A stretch of DNA of 46,749 nucleotides from an uncultured Lachnospiraceae bacterium (GTDB lineage Bacteria; Bacillota; Clostridia; Lachnospirales; Lachnospiraceae), in assembly GCA_910586725.1 (NCBI GenBank), contig CAJUJL010000023.1, positions 1-46,749 of the forward strand, in the 5' to 3' direction. This document shows positions 24,896 to 33,558 of the stretch, one piece after another (position 1 is the first letter of the stretch; each line of letters begins with the position of its first letter). A program made the translations under genes and the position numbers. Under the pieces are notes generated by a model that saw only the letters and a program-made list of their open reading frames with translations, was not told the origin of the DNA and did no database searches.

Positions 24896-25705
24896 ATGAA
24901 TTTTTTTCATCTATATGATTCAAATATAAGAAATGAAGCGCCTATCGCGGTGTTTGATTCCGGCGTGGGAGGAATCAGCGTGCTTCAGGCGCTGTTAAAA
25001 GAGATGCCAAATGAAAATTACTGGTATTATGGAGATTCGGCAAATGCCCCTTATGGAACGAAGAGTCTGGAAGAAGTGCGGCGCCTTACGGTAGCGCATG
25101 TGGATCGTTTTATCAGAGCGGGTGCGAAAGCCGTTGTTGTAGCCTGCAATACGGCCACAAGCGCCGCCGTGCGGTATCTGAGGCAGAAATATCCCGCTGT
25201 GCCTTTGATTGGCATTGAACCGGCGTTAAAGCCCGCGGTGCTGTCGAAGAACCATCCAAACGTCGTAGTTATGGCTACTCCGATGACGCTTCGTGAAGAG
25301 AAGTTTCATAATTTAATGGACCGTTATATGGGAATGGCGCATATTATTCCGCTGCCTTGTCCGGGTTTGATGGAATATATTGAGCATGGAAATATGCAGA
25401 GTGAGGAGTTGGAATTGTTTCTGGCAAGATTGTTTGAGCCGTTTGAAAAACAGAAGCTGGATGCGGTTGTGCTGGGCTGTACGCATTATCCGTTTGTCAG
25501 CAGAGAACTGCAGAAAGTTTTGGGAAATCATGTGACGCTGTTTGAGGGAGGACCCGGAACGGCCAGAGAGACAAAGCGGCGGCTGGCGGCGGCCTGTCTG
25601 CTTCGGAATTCTTTGGAAAAAGGGAAGATTCATTTTGATAACAGCGAGTGTTCGGAAGATAAGCGAAGGCTTTGTGAAAAACTGCTGAACATAAATTTTT
25701 GTTGA
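24896..25705 (+). CDS. murI: Glutamate racemase
   Basis: MurI converts L- to D-glutamate for peptidoglycan. The 269-aa product shows VFDSGVGGISVL with the conserved Asp and Ser, the YYGDSANAPYG motif, VACNTATS with the first catalytic Cys near residue 84, and LGCTHYPF with the second near 194. I take the ATG at 24896, preceded by AGAAAGGGAAG; a longer frame from 24749 would run through the opposite gene. It lies upstream of glyA, which has its own promoter overlapping the murI stop codon. Confidence 0.95.
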   Translation: MNFFHLYDSNIRNEAPIAVFDSGVGGISVLQALLKEMPNENYWYYGDSANAPYGTKSLEEVRRLTVAHVDRFIRAGAKAVVVACNTATSAAVRYLRQKYPAVPLIGIEPALKPAVLSKNHPNVVVMATPMTLREEKFHNLMDRYMGMAHIIPLPCPGLMEYIEHGNMQSEELELFLARLFEPFEKQKLDAVVLGCTHYPFVSRELQKVLGNHVTLFEGGPGTARETKRRLAAACLLRNSLEKGKIHFDNSECSEDKRRLCEKLLNINFC

Positions 25706-25730
25706 AAAGAGACGATAAGTCATTTATAAT
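25702..25730 (+). promoter_or_regulatory. Sigma-A promoter of glyA
   Basis: TTGAAA overlaps the murI stop codon, followed by a 17-bp spacer and TATAAT, 44 bases before the glyA ATG. Confidence 0.75.
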
Positions 25731-25773
25731 AACTCATTGATAAAGATAAACAGATATGGAGGAGCGATAGGAG

Positions 25774-27012
25774 ATGTATACATTAGAAGATATTCAGGCA
25801 GTGGACCGTGAGGTTGCGGACGCCATTACGGCAGAATTTGAACGGCAGAGCAGTCATATTGAGCTGATTGCTTCTGAGAACTGGGTAAGTCCCGCGGTTA
25901 TGTCAGCCATGGGAAGCGTGATGACGAATAAATATGCGGAAGGCTATCCGGGAAAACGTTACTATGGCGGATGCGAGTGCGTCGATGTAGTGGAGGAACT
26001 CGCAAGGGAGAGAGCCAAAAAATTATTTGGCTGCGACTATGCCAATGTACAGCCGCATTCCGGCGCACAGGCCAATATGGCGGTTCAGTTTGCTGTTTTG
26101 AAGCCTGGCGATACGGTTATGGGAATGAATTTAGACCACGGCGGACATTTGACGCATGGAAGTCCTGTGAATTTTTCCGGAAATTACTTTCATATCGTTC
26201 CGTATGGAGTCAATGACGACGGAGTAATTGATTATGATAAAGTTATGCAAATTGCAATGGAATGCAAACCAAAGATGATCATTGCCGGGGCGAGCGCATA
26301 TGCAAGGGCAATTGATTTTAAGAAATTCCGTGAGATTGCCGATGCGTGCGGCGCGGTCCTGATGGTGGATATGGCTCATATTGCAGGACTGATTGCGGCA
26401 GGGTTACACGAAAGCCCGATTCCGTATGCGGACGTTGTTACAACGACGACGCATAAGACGCTGCGCGGACCAAGAGGCGGCATGATTTTGTGCAATCAGG
26501 AGGCTGCTGATAAATATAATTTCAATAAAGCGATTTTCCCGGGAATCCAGGGCGGGCCGTTGATGCATGTGATTGCAGCCAAGGCAGTTTGTTTCCAGGA
26601 GGCGCTGCAGCCGGAATTTAAGGAATACCAGAAGAATGTGATCGAGAACGCACAGGCGCTGTGCAAAGGATTACAGAACCGCGGAATCAAAATTGTATCC
26701 GGAGGAACGGACAACCATTTGATGCTTTTGGATCTGACGCCTTTGCAGCTGACAGGAAAAGAAGTTGAAAAATTATTGGATTCTGTAAATATTACCTGCA
26801 ACAAAAATACAATTCCGAATGATCCGAAATCCCCGTTTGTCACAAGTGGAATCCGCATTGGAACGCCCGCCGTTACATCCAGAGGATTGCGTGCGGACGA
26901 TATGGATAAAATTGCGGAGGCGATCGCCATGATGCTCAAAGAAGGAGATGCGAAAGCAGATGAAGCAAAGGCAATCGTAAAAGCGCTGACCGACAAATAT
27001 CCGTTGAAATAA
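25774..27012 (+). CDS. glyA: Serine hydroxymethyltransferase
   Basis: GlyA converts serine and tetrahydrofolate to glycine and 5,10-methylene-tetrahydrofolate and supplies one-carbon units. The 412-aa product has normal length. It carries IELIASENWVS at the N-terminus, NKYAEGYPGKRYYGG, the PLP lysine in TTTHKTLRGPRGG near 228, and GTPAVTSRG near the C-terminus. GGAGGAGCGATAGGAG precedes the ATG. It is monocistronic, bounded by its own promoter and the large hairpin at 27039. Confidence 0.97.
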   Translation: MYTLEDIQAVDREVADAITAEFERQSSHIELIASENWVSPAVMSAMGSVMTNKYAEGYPGKRYYGGCECVDVVEELARERAKKLFGCDYANVQPHSGAQANMAVQFAVLKPGDTVMGMNLDHGGHLTHGSPVNFSGNYFHIVPYGVNDDGVIDYDKVMQIAMECKPKMIIAGASAYARAIDFKKFREIADACGAVLMVDMAHIAGLIAAGLHESPIPYADVVTTTTHKTLRGPRGGMILCNQEAADKYNFNKAIFPGIQGGPLMHVIAAKAVCFQEALQPEFKEYQKNVIENAQALCKGLQNRGIKIVSGGTDNHLMLLDLTPLQLTGKEVEKLLDSVNITCNKNTIPNDPKSPFVTSGIRIGTPAVTSRGLRADDMDKIAEAIAMMLKEGDAKADEAKAIVKALTDKYPLK

Positions 27013-27038
27013 AATCACAAATAATTGCACCAGGGAGG

Positions 27039-27139
27039 CTGCCGCAAAACAGCCGTTGCATACAAAATATGGCATTGTAACTACAGGGGTTTCATCCATA
27101 TGTCGTATGGACGGCGGATTTTGCGGCATACTTTTTTTT
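27039..27139 (+). terminator. Large two-part hairpin with T9 tail after glyA
   Basis: The left arm (27039-27063) contains CTGCCGCAAAA, GCCGT and CATAC. The right arm (27105-27130) contains GTATG, ACGGC and TTTTGCGGCA. They form a long, slightly bulged stem around a 41-nt loop, followed by nine T. It is a strong terminator candidate, but loop and stem are larger than needed for termination. Confidence 0.7.
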
Positions 27140-27207
27140 TGGAAGGAATGACTGCCTGTGTCGTGAATGGCATGTTTCTGAAATTTTCGATCAGAGATTT
27201 TCGAACT

Positions 27208-27236
27208 TTGCAATTCCGCGGATTTTATTGTATAAT
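27208..27236 (+). promoter_or_regulatory. Sigma-A promoter of rimM
   Basis: TTGCAA, a 17-bp spacer and TATAAT. An in-frame ATG at 27228 overlaps the -10 box, which makes 27261 the true start. Confidence 0.75.
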
Positions 27237-27260
27237 GCGAAAAAAGATTGTGAGGTATTT

Positions 27261-27785
27261 ATGGAAGATTTATTAAAAGTAGGAGTGATTGTCAATACAC
27301 ACGGCGTTCGCGGAGAGGTCAAGGTATTTCCGACTACAGACGATTCAAAGAGATATTTGGATTTGGATCAGGTGATTTTAGACACGGGAACGGAACATAA
27401 AGTCATGAAAATTGAACGGGTCAGATTTTTCAAAAATATGGTGATATTGAAGTTTGAGGGATTTGAAACAATAGAAGATATCCAAATCTACCGTCAGAAA
27501 CCGCTGTATGTCACAAGGGAGCAGGCGGTGCCATTGGAAGAGAACGAATATTTTATCGCGGATCTGATCGGTCTTTCGGCAGTAACGGAAGAAGGAGAGA
27601 CATTGGGCGAGGTTGTGGATGTAATACAGACCGGAGCAAATGATATTTATGTCATTCGAAAGGATCAGGAACCCGATCTTTTGGTTCCGGCGATTAAAGA
27701 CTGCATCAAGCGGATTGATCTGGAAGAGGACATTGTCTGTATACATTTGTTGAAGGGACTGCGCGAACTGAATCAGAAGCGGTGA
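27261..27785 (+). CDS. rimM: Ribosome maturation factor RimM
   Basis: RimM helps assemble the 30S subunit by binding protein S19 near the head of 16S rRNA. The 174-aa product has both domains: VGVIVNTHGVRGEVKV with the family GxxxxxxGxxG pattern, and the PRC-barrel half with DLIGLSAVTEEGETLGEV and ending LLVPAIKDCIKRID. The usual partners (rpsP, trmD, rplS) are not adjacent. A two-component regulator follows after 21 bases and may be co-transcribed. Confidence 0.94.
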   Translation: MEDLLKVGVIVNTHGVRGEVKVFPTTDDSKRYLDLDQVILDTGTEHKVMKIERVRFFKNMVILKFEGFETIEDIQIYRQKPLYVTREQAVPLEENEYFIADLIGLSAVTEEGETLGEVVDVIQTGANDIYVIRKDQEPDLLVPAIKDCIKRIDLEEDIVCIHLLKGLRELNQKR

Positions 27786-27806
27786 CAGGGGGGCATATAC
27801 AGGCGT

Positions 27807-28487
27807 ATGGATTCTAAAATGACAGTGATGATCGTGGAAGACGATCGGGTTTTGGCGGATGAGATCAGGCAGTTTCTGGAAAAATGGGGCTATGAGGCGT
27901 TTGTGGCAGAGCGCTTTGACGGCATTGCGGCTGAGTATTCTGACCGCCGTCCCCATCTGATCCTGATGGATATTACACTGCCCTTTTATGATGGGTATTA
28001 TTGGTGCAGCCGGATTCGCGAAAGTTCGGATGTACCGATTCTTTTTATCAGCAGTAAAAGTGACGACAGGGATAAAATTATGGCAATTGCGCAGGGCGGG
28101 GATGATTATGTGGACAAGCCTTTTCATCTGGAATTGTTAAAAGCCAAAATCGAAGCCGTATTAAGAAGGACTTACCGTTATAAGGTCAAGGAGCGGATTT
28201 GTCTCGATGAAGACGTCTATTTTGAAACGGAAACGTCCGCTTTGTTTTGCCATGGCAAGGAGCTGGAACTGACCAGGTCAGAGAAGAAAATTATGTCAAA
28301 ACTGCTGGATTGCAGGGCAAAAGTAATTACCCGTGAGGAATTGATGATGGAATTGTGGAGTACGGACGAGTTTGTTTCGGACGGTACGCTGACGACGCTG
28401 GTTTGCCGGCTTCGAAATAAACTGCGTGAGAGCTGCGGCAGTGAAATCATCGGCACAAAGAAAGGACAGGGATATTTTATTGCATGA
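27807..28487 (+). CDS. OmpR-family response regulator (BceR-like)
   Basis: The 226-aa product has a receiver domain (MIVEDDRVLADEI at the acidic pocket, ILMDITLPFYDG with the phosphorylated Asp near 53, FISSKSDDRD, YVDKPFHLELL with the Lys) and a C-terminal winged helix (LTRSEKKIMSKLL, GTLTTLVCRLRNKL). Gene order regulator-kinase-ABC ATPase-permease identifies a BceRSAB-type module that senses and removes peptide antibiotics. Its likely target is the inverted repeat at 29475-29501. The stop overlaps the kinase start by 4 bases. Confidence 0.93.
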   Translation: MDSKMTVMIVEDDRVLADEIRQFLEKWGYEAFVAERFDGIAAEYSDRRPHLILMDITLPFYDGYYWCSRIRESSDVPILFISSKSDDRDKIMAIAQGGDDYVDKPFHLELLKAKIEAVLRRTYRYKVKERICLDEDVYFETETSALFCHGKELELTRSEKKIMSKLLDCRAKVITREELMMELWSTDEFVSDGTLTTLVCRLRNKLRESCGSEIIGTKKGQGYFIA

Positions 28488-29455
28488 GCTATCTGAAAAA
28501 AAGAAGGGGGACGTTTTTATTCTGCCTGTTTGTTGCGTTATCCTATAATCTGTATTTTCTTTTTCTGCTGCCGGAAGTCAGGGTGGAGTATCTGATTTAT
28601 CTTAATGTTCTTCTGGCGTTTGCCGGTCTGATATTTGGAGGGAACGACTATTTCCATTTCCGATATGAAAAAAATCGAATCCGGGAACTGCTGTCCGTAC
28701 AGACATTGATTTACCAGGAATTTCCGAGGATGGAGCAGTTTGAAGCAGTGGAACACGACATACGGATTTTACAGGGGCAGATCAAAGAGCAGTTCGATGC
28801 AAACTGCGATTTGGAAGATTACATTGCGAAATGGCACCATGAGCTGAAAATACCGTTGGCAGCGGCCCTTTTGATGAATGAGAAAATTGAGGATGAAAAA
28901 TTGCGTACCGCTATGCAGGAACAGCTGGAACGGATGAATCAGCAGTTAAAATCCATACTGCTTGGCTGTAAAATTCAGAGCAGTCTGTTTGACATTCAGA
29001 TTCGTCAGACAGATCTTTTGGACTGCGTGAAAGCTTCGCTGCATAACAATCAGTATTTTCTGATCCGAAATCATTTTGAAATCCGGTTGGATGTGGAAGA
29101 CGTTTGCGTTTATACAGATAAAAACTGGCTGGTATATATGTTAGACCAGCTGATTGGCAATGCAATCAAATATGCCGGGGAAGAACCCGTTTTAAAGATC
29201 CGGAGCCGGCAGACCAAAGAGACGGCAATACTTTTTGTGGAAGACAACGGGGAAGGGATCAAAGACAGCGATATTCGCCGTATTTTTGAAAAAGGGTATA
29301 CTGGAAGCAGTTACCACAACGGAAAATATAAATCCACCGGCATGGGGCTTTATATGGTGGCGAAAATTGCGGAAAAGACGGGACATAAAATCTCGGTGGA
29401 AAGCGAATGGGGGAAGTATACGAGGTTTCAGATTGAGATGAATCTAAAACAGTAA
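28484..29455 (+). CDS. Intramembrane-sensing histidine kinase (BceS-like)
   Basis: The 323-aa product has two membrane helices (about 9-28 and 36-54) joined by only a few outside residues, the hallmark of Bce-type kinases that sense through their transporter. The dimerisation helix carries the phosphorylated His in WHHELKIPLAA near 125. The ATPase domain shows LIGNAIKYA, VEDNGEGI and STGMGLYMVAKI. It overlaps the regulator gene by 4 bases. The promoter and operator of the transporter genes follow its stop. Confidence 0.93.
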   Translation: MSYLKKRRGTFLFCLFVALSYNLYFLFLLPEVRVEYLIYLNVLLAFAGLIFGGNDYFHFRYEKNRIRELLSVQTLIYQEFPRMEQFEAVEHDIRILQGQIKEQFDANCDLEDYIAKWHHELKIPLAAALLMNEKIEDEKLRTAMQEQLERMNQQLKSILLGCKIQSSLFDIQIRQTDLLDCVKASLHNNQYFLIRNHFEIRLDVEDVCVYTDKNWLVYMLDQLIGNAIKYAGEEPVLKIRSRQTKETAILFVEDNGEGIKDSDIRRIFEKGYTGSSYHNGKYKSTGMGLYMVAKIAEKTGHKISVESEWGKYTRFQIEMNLKQ

Positions 29456-29474
29456 GAGGCGAAACGTCCCCAAT

Positions 29475-29528
29475 CTTACATAACTGTAATCCGTATGTAA
29501 GGATTTTTCAATGCAGTTCTTTTATAAT
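29475..29528 (+). promoter_or_regulatory. Putative regulator operator and promoter of the Bce-like transporter
   Basis: CTTACATA (29475-29482) and TATGTAAG (29494-29501) form a perfect 8-bp inverted repeat with an 11-base spacer. It ends at the -35 position of a promoter with TATAAT at 29523-29528 and a poor -35 box. That layout fits activation by the response regulator at 27807. Confidence 0.6.
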
Positions 29529-29552
29529 ACATCTCATAAGGAGGTCATCTAT

Positions 29553-30314
29553 ATGGATAAGAAAAAAGTGATTGAGATGAAAAATCTGGTAAAAACTTAC
29601 GGAACAAAAGGATTTTGTACAACTGTTTTAAAAGGAATCGACCTGGAAATTTGGGAGAATGATTTTATAGCCGTTATGGGGCCGAGCGGTTCCGGAAAGA
29701 CAACGCTTCTAAATATTCTCTCTACGATTGACAAACCGACGCAGGGAACCGTTTTGTTAGACGGCAGGGATATTACGCGGGTTTCCAATCAGGAATTGTC
29801 TCAGATCAGAAGGGATAATATTGGATTCATTTTTCAGGATTATAATCTGCTGGATACGATGACTTTGCAGGATAATGTCGCGCTCCCTTTGTCTTTAAAC
29901 GGTGTTTCGTCAAAAATCTGTGTGGAGAAAACACAGGAGCTTTTGACGGTGTTTGGATTAAAAGAGCATGCGAAAAAGTATCCTTATCAGCTCTCCGGCG
30001 GACAAAAGCAGCGTGGGGCGGCATGCCGGGCTTTTATTACCAGTCCCAGGGTCATTTTTGCCGATGAACCGACCGGGGCGCTGGATTCCCGCTCCAGCAA
30101 GGAGCTTTTGGAATGCTTAAAAGGGCTTAACGACAATGGCAGGGCAACGATCCTTATGGTGACGCATGATGCATTCAGCGCGTCTTATGCAAAGGACGTC
30201 TATATTTTAAGCGACGGGCAGATTCAGTGTAGAATCAGTAAGGGCGCCGACCGAAAGGAATTTTACGATCGGATTTTAGACATGCAGTCCTCCATGGGAG
30301 GTGATTTCTCATGA
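29553..30314 (+). CDS. ABC transporter ATPase (BceA-like)
   Basis: The 253-aa product is the ATPase of a MacB/Bce-type transporter. It has Walker A GPSGSGKTTL, Q-loop GFIFQDYNLL, signature QLSGGQKQRGAACRAF, Walker B VIFADEPTGALD and the His in MVTHD. AAGGAGG lies eight bases before the ATG at 29553. The permease gene overlaps by 4 bases. In Bce systems this ATPase frees lipid II-cycle targets from peptide antibiotics rather than moving small solutes. Confidence 0.93.
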   Translation: MDKKKVIEMKNLVKTYGTKGFCTTVLKGIDLEIWENDFIAVMGPSGSGKTTLLNILSTIDKPTQGTVLLDGRDITRVSNQELSQIRRDNIGFIFQDYNLLDTMTLQDNVALPLSLNGVSSKICVEKTQELLTVFGLKEHAKKYPYQLSGGQKQRGAACRAFITSPRVIFADEPTGALDSRSSKELLECLKGLNDNGRATILMVTHDAFSASYAKDVYILSDGQIQCRISKGADRKEFYDRILDMQSSMGGDFS

Positions 30315-32215
30315 GTATGGGAAAACTTGCGCTGTTAAATTTCAAAAACAGTTTTAAAAATTATCTGGCGGTTATTTTATCTCTGGCATTTACGATACTG
30401 ATATTTTTAAATTTCCAGAATGTGGTTTATTCGGATATTTTTGAAGGCCTTGGCGGGAAAAACAAGGAGTATATTGACATTGTGATTCAGATTATTTCTT
30501 TTGTGCTGGGCTGTTTTATGTTTTTCTTTCTCTGGTATGCGACAAATGTGTTTTTAACAAAGCGGAAAAAAGAAATTGGCATCTATATCTTTATGGGGCT
30601 TAGCAACAGGAAAATCGGAAAGCTGTATATGATCGAAACCGTGTTGATCGGGATTGCCGCGCTGATCCTGGGAATAGGAGCAGGGATTCTTACCACACAG
30701 CTTTTTCAGATGATATTGCTTGCCATTTCGGATATTTCGGTGGATATTTCGTTTCAGATTAGTTTGCGGCCGATACTCATTACAACGGCGGTTTATCTGG
30801 TAATGTATTTGATTTTTGCCTTGAAAGGATATGTAAATGTCGTGCGCAGCAGCGTGATTGAAATGGTGTCCGCAGCGAGAAAGAATGAATATGTAAGGCA
30901 GAATACATTTGTCCTGATTTTAAAAGCGGTTGTCGGCGTGGCGGTTTTGTCTTACGGATATATGCTTGCCATCAAAGAGGGAGGCCAGGAGGTAATGGGA
31001 AATGTCCTGGCAGCGGTTGTGCTTGTCGTGGTTGGCATCTATCTGTTGTTTGGCGGATTTTTGCCGGTATTGTTTTTGTATTTGTCAAAAAAGAAATTGT
31101 TCCTGTATCAAAAAGAGAGAAATCTCTGGGTAAACAATGTGATTTTCCGGATAAAAAAGAATTACCGCACGTATGCGATGACCTGCGTTTTGATGATTTG
31201 TTCCGTAACGGCGCTTGCGACGGGGGTTGCCATGAAATTCCGGTATGAAGCTATCGTCAGTTTCCGAAATACCTATACGTACCAGTTTACAAGCGGCAGA
31301 CAGGGACTGGATGAAAAAATCAGGCCGTTGATTGAACAGGATAATGAAATTGCTTACAACAGTGAAATATCCATGCTTCTTCTGGATGCTTCGGTTATGA
31401 ATGCCCGGTTTTTGGAGCCCGGATACGTTGTGGTTTCTTATGGCCAGCTCAAAAAACTGGCGGAGGATACGGGATTGGAGTTTACATTAAAAGAGCCGGG
31501 AAATGATGAAATTATAAAATTGTCCAGATTGCATATGCTGTCGCTTTTGACAGACCGTTCCCACGAAACCGTTACCATTCAGGGGAAAAGCTACAGGCAG
31601 ACAGCAGAGGCAAATATACCCTATCTTGGTTATTTTCAGGAAGAAATGAGTATTTACCTGGTCAATGAGGAAGAATATGAAAAACTGCTGCCTCTCGGAA
31701 CGCAGATGAGGACATACAATTATAAAATTTTGGATATGTACAACTTTGCCGCATCCATAGACGAATTGGATATGTTTCTGGAAAGTCCCGATGGAGCGGA
31801 TGTTGGAAGAGTGACGATAGATCCGGGCAGCAGTGATATAGAATGGGTGAAAATCCTGCATACGGTTTGTATCTTTATGTTTATGGTATTTGTACTGGCC
31901 AGCGGAAGCATTTTGTTTATGAAGCTCTACAACGATGCTTTTGAAGAAAAAGAACGGTATCAGGTGTTAAGAAAACTGGGAATTGCCAAAAAGACGTTAA
32001 AGAAATCCGCGGCATGCGAATTGAGGACGGCGTACGCCATGCCTTTCCTGGTTATGCTGTTATCCGCCCGGTTTTCCGTGCATGCGTTGGAAAAGATGAT
32101 GTATGCGGATCTGACGTTTATTTACCTGGTCAGTTCGTGTGTGGTTTTGGCAATTTTTATTTTGTGCTATTGGTGTTCGGTTTCCGTTTATGTCAAAAAT
32201 GCAGAAGTGGAGTAG
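30311..32215 (+). CDS. FtsX-like ABC permease (BceB-like)
   Basis: The 634-aa product is a large permease with about ten membrane helices and an extracytoplasmic domain of about 200 residues (about 330-520) between the seventh and eighth, the BceB layout. The N-terminal helices contain FFLWYATNVFLTKRKKEIG and IYIFMGLSNRKIGKLY, the FtsX coupling region. ATGA overlaps the ATPase stop. The stop codon lies in a perfect inverted repeat shared with the convergent amidase gene. It senses and confers resistance together with the kinase at 28484. Confidence 0.92.
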   Translation: MSMGKLALLNFKNSFKNYLAVILSLAFTILIFLNFQNVVYSDIFEGLGGKNKEYIDIVIQIISFVLGCFMFFFLWYATNVFLTKRKKEIGIYIFMGLSNRKIGKLYMIETVLIGIAALILGIGAGILTTQLFQMILLAISDISVDISFQISLRPILITTAVYLVMYLIFALKGYVNVVRSSVIEMVSAARKNEYVRQNTFVLILKAVVGVAVLSYGYMLAIKEGGQEVMGNVLAAVVLVVVGIYLLFGGFLPVLFLYLSKKKLFLYQKERNLWVNNVIFRIKKNYRTYAMTCVLMICSVTALATGVAMKFRYEAIVSFRNTYTYQFTSGRQGLDEKIRPLIEQDNEIAYNSEISMLLLDASVMNARFLEPGYVVVSYGQLKKLAEDTGLEFTLKEPGNDEIIKLSRLHMLSLLTDRSHETVTIQGKSYRQTAEANIPYLGYFQEEMSIYLVNEEEYEKLLPLGTQMRTYNYKILDMYNFAASIDELDMFLESPDGADVGRVTIDPGSSDIEWVKILHTVCIFMFMVFVLASGSILFMKLYNDAFEEKERYQVLRKLGIAKKTLKKSAACELRTAYAMPFLVMLLSARFSVHALEKMMYADLTFIYLVSSCVVLAIFILCYWCSVSVYVKNAEVE

Positions 32216-32235
32216 GAAAAATCCTACTCCGCTTC
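32204..32235. terminator. Bidirectional hairpin inside two convergent gene ends
   Basis: GAAGTGGAGTAGGA and TCCTACTCCGCTTC pair over 14 positions with one G-T pair and an AAAA loop. Both arms encode the last residues of the permease and of the minus-strand amidase; only 8 bases separate the genes. Confidence 0.75.
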
Positions 32236-33336
32236 GAAATATGCGTCAATACCGTCGGCGATGCCTGTGGCGATTTTATATTGATATTCTGCGGTCGCCA
32301 TATTGGCGTCTTCCGTGGGGTTGGTCATATAACCCATTTCTACAATGGTGACAGGCGTCTGGCACCAGTTTATTCCCGTCATGGTATCCGTTTCCCATAC
32401 GTATTGTTTGTTGCAGCCCGCGGCAGCTGTGAGATGATCCAGAACAAGAGAAGAAAGTCGTTTGCTCTGGCTGTAGAGAGAAGCGTTGTAGGGATTGCCT
32501 GAGGTCTGGCAGATGGTCATGGCGCCGTTTGTGCCGCTGTTTTCGGAACCGTTTGCATGGACGCGGATAAAAGCGTCGGCCCCTGCCTGGTTTGCAACTT
32601 CTGCGCGCTCTGCGTTGCTGATATTTACATCATTGCTTTCGCGGATCATCAGAACCTCATAACCCCTTGCTTCTAATTCATCTCTTAATTTCAGGGAAAC
32701 CTGAAGCGTCAGTTCATATTCCGCAAGGCCGGAGACAGAGCCGCTTGTGCCGCTGGCGACTTTTGCTTTTCTTTCGGAGGCGCCGGGGCCGATGGGTTCT
32801 GTTTCACTGTTTCCCCTTGACTGGTGGCCCGCGTCAATTGCGATCAAATAACCTGTGCTTTCGCCGGGCAGAGGCTTGTCTTTTACATAATCGCTTTTTA
32901 CATAGTAGTAGGCGTTGTCGATTAATATCTTAGTCCATCCGTCGGATTCGTTTACTTTATTTAAGACCGTTCTGCGTTCTGCAACCTGATATACGTCCGC
33001 GTCCATGCTGGGAGCGGTACGTATATTGACCGAATTTGTGGCAATGATTTCGGTTACGGCAATATTTTCCGGATTTTCTGCCGTTTCCGGCTGCGTCGGA
33101 TCGGGTTCTTCTGACGGTTCTGGCCCGGTTTGCGCTGGCTGTGTATCATCGATTGGGTCGTCTGGCGTATAATCTGCGCTGTTGTTTTTTGCAGGATCTT
33201 TTTGCATTGTTTCTGAATTTTCAATTCCGATGTCATTGTCTGTCGTTTTATCCGCTTTGCCGCAGCCGCATAACAGTAAAGCGGTCAGTATCAGCATAAG
33301 CAGACGGGGCAGATTCTTATGTTTTCTTCGTTTCAT
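32224..33336 (-). CDS. Lipoprotein N-acetylmuramoyl-L-alanine amidase with SH3 domain
   Basis: The 370-aa product cuts the bond between muramic acid and the stem peptide. It has a lipoprotein signal (LLLCGCGKAD, lipidated Cys near residue 23), a Pro/Glu/Asp-rich linker, and a bacterial SH3 domain (about 105-165, NSVNIRTAPSMDADVYQV). The C-terminal Amidase_3 domain has the zinc ligands in AIDAGHQSRG and VHANGS and the catalytic Glu in TIVEMGYMTNPTED. I place the start at 33336, after GGGAAAGGA; the reading frame extends upstream without a signal. It has its own promoter. Confidence 0.93.
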   Translation of the reverse strand: MKRRKHKNLPRLLMLILTALLLCGCGKADKTTDNDIGIENSETMQKDPAKNNSADYTPDDPIDDTQPAQTGPEPSEEPDPTQPETAENPENIAVTEIIATNSVNIRTAPSMDADVYQVAERRTVLNKVNESDGWTKILIDNAYYYVKSDYVKDKPLPGESTGYLIAIDAGHQSRGNSETEPIGPGASERKAKVASGTSGSVSGLAEYELTLQVSLKLRDELEARGYEVLMIRESNDVNISNAERAEVANQAGADAFIRVHANGSENSGTNGAMTICQTSGNPYNASLYSQSKRLSSLVLDHLTAAAGCNKQYVWETDTMTGINWCQTPVTIVEMGYMTNPTEDANMATAEYQYKIATGIADGIDAYFEAE

Positions 33337-33370
33337 TCTTTTTCCTTTCCCAAATGGCGTGGTTGCATGG

Positions 33371-33414
33371 AATATGTCAGAACATATTATATAGTAGGAT
33401 TTTATAAAAATCAA
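33371..33414 (-). promoter_or_regulatory. Amidase promoter with an inverted repeat over the start site
   Basis: On the minus strand TTGATT (33409-33414), a 17-bp spacer and TATAAT (33386-33391). AATATGT-CAGA-ACATATT (33371-33388) is a perfect 7-bp inverted repeat covering the expected transcription start, so a repressor operator is plausible. Confidence 0.6.
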
Positions 33415-33558
33415 TGGATGCATTGCGTTATTTCTGCGGATGTTTGTACAAAGAATTTGAAAATTTTGGTATAAAAATAAAAATTACTCATAGAATTATA
33501 TAATCGAAAGTTTGTTGCATATCTTATATCATGATGAAATAATTCTGGGAGGAAAACT

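Noticed and set aside
32014..32502. 162-codon plus-strand frame over the permease end
   Set aside because: It overlaps the intact permease and amidase genes in another frame and has no ribosome binding site.
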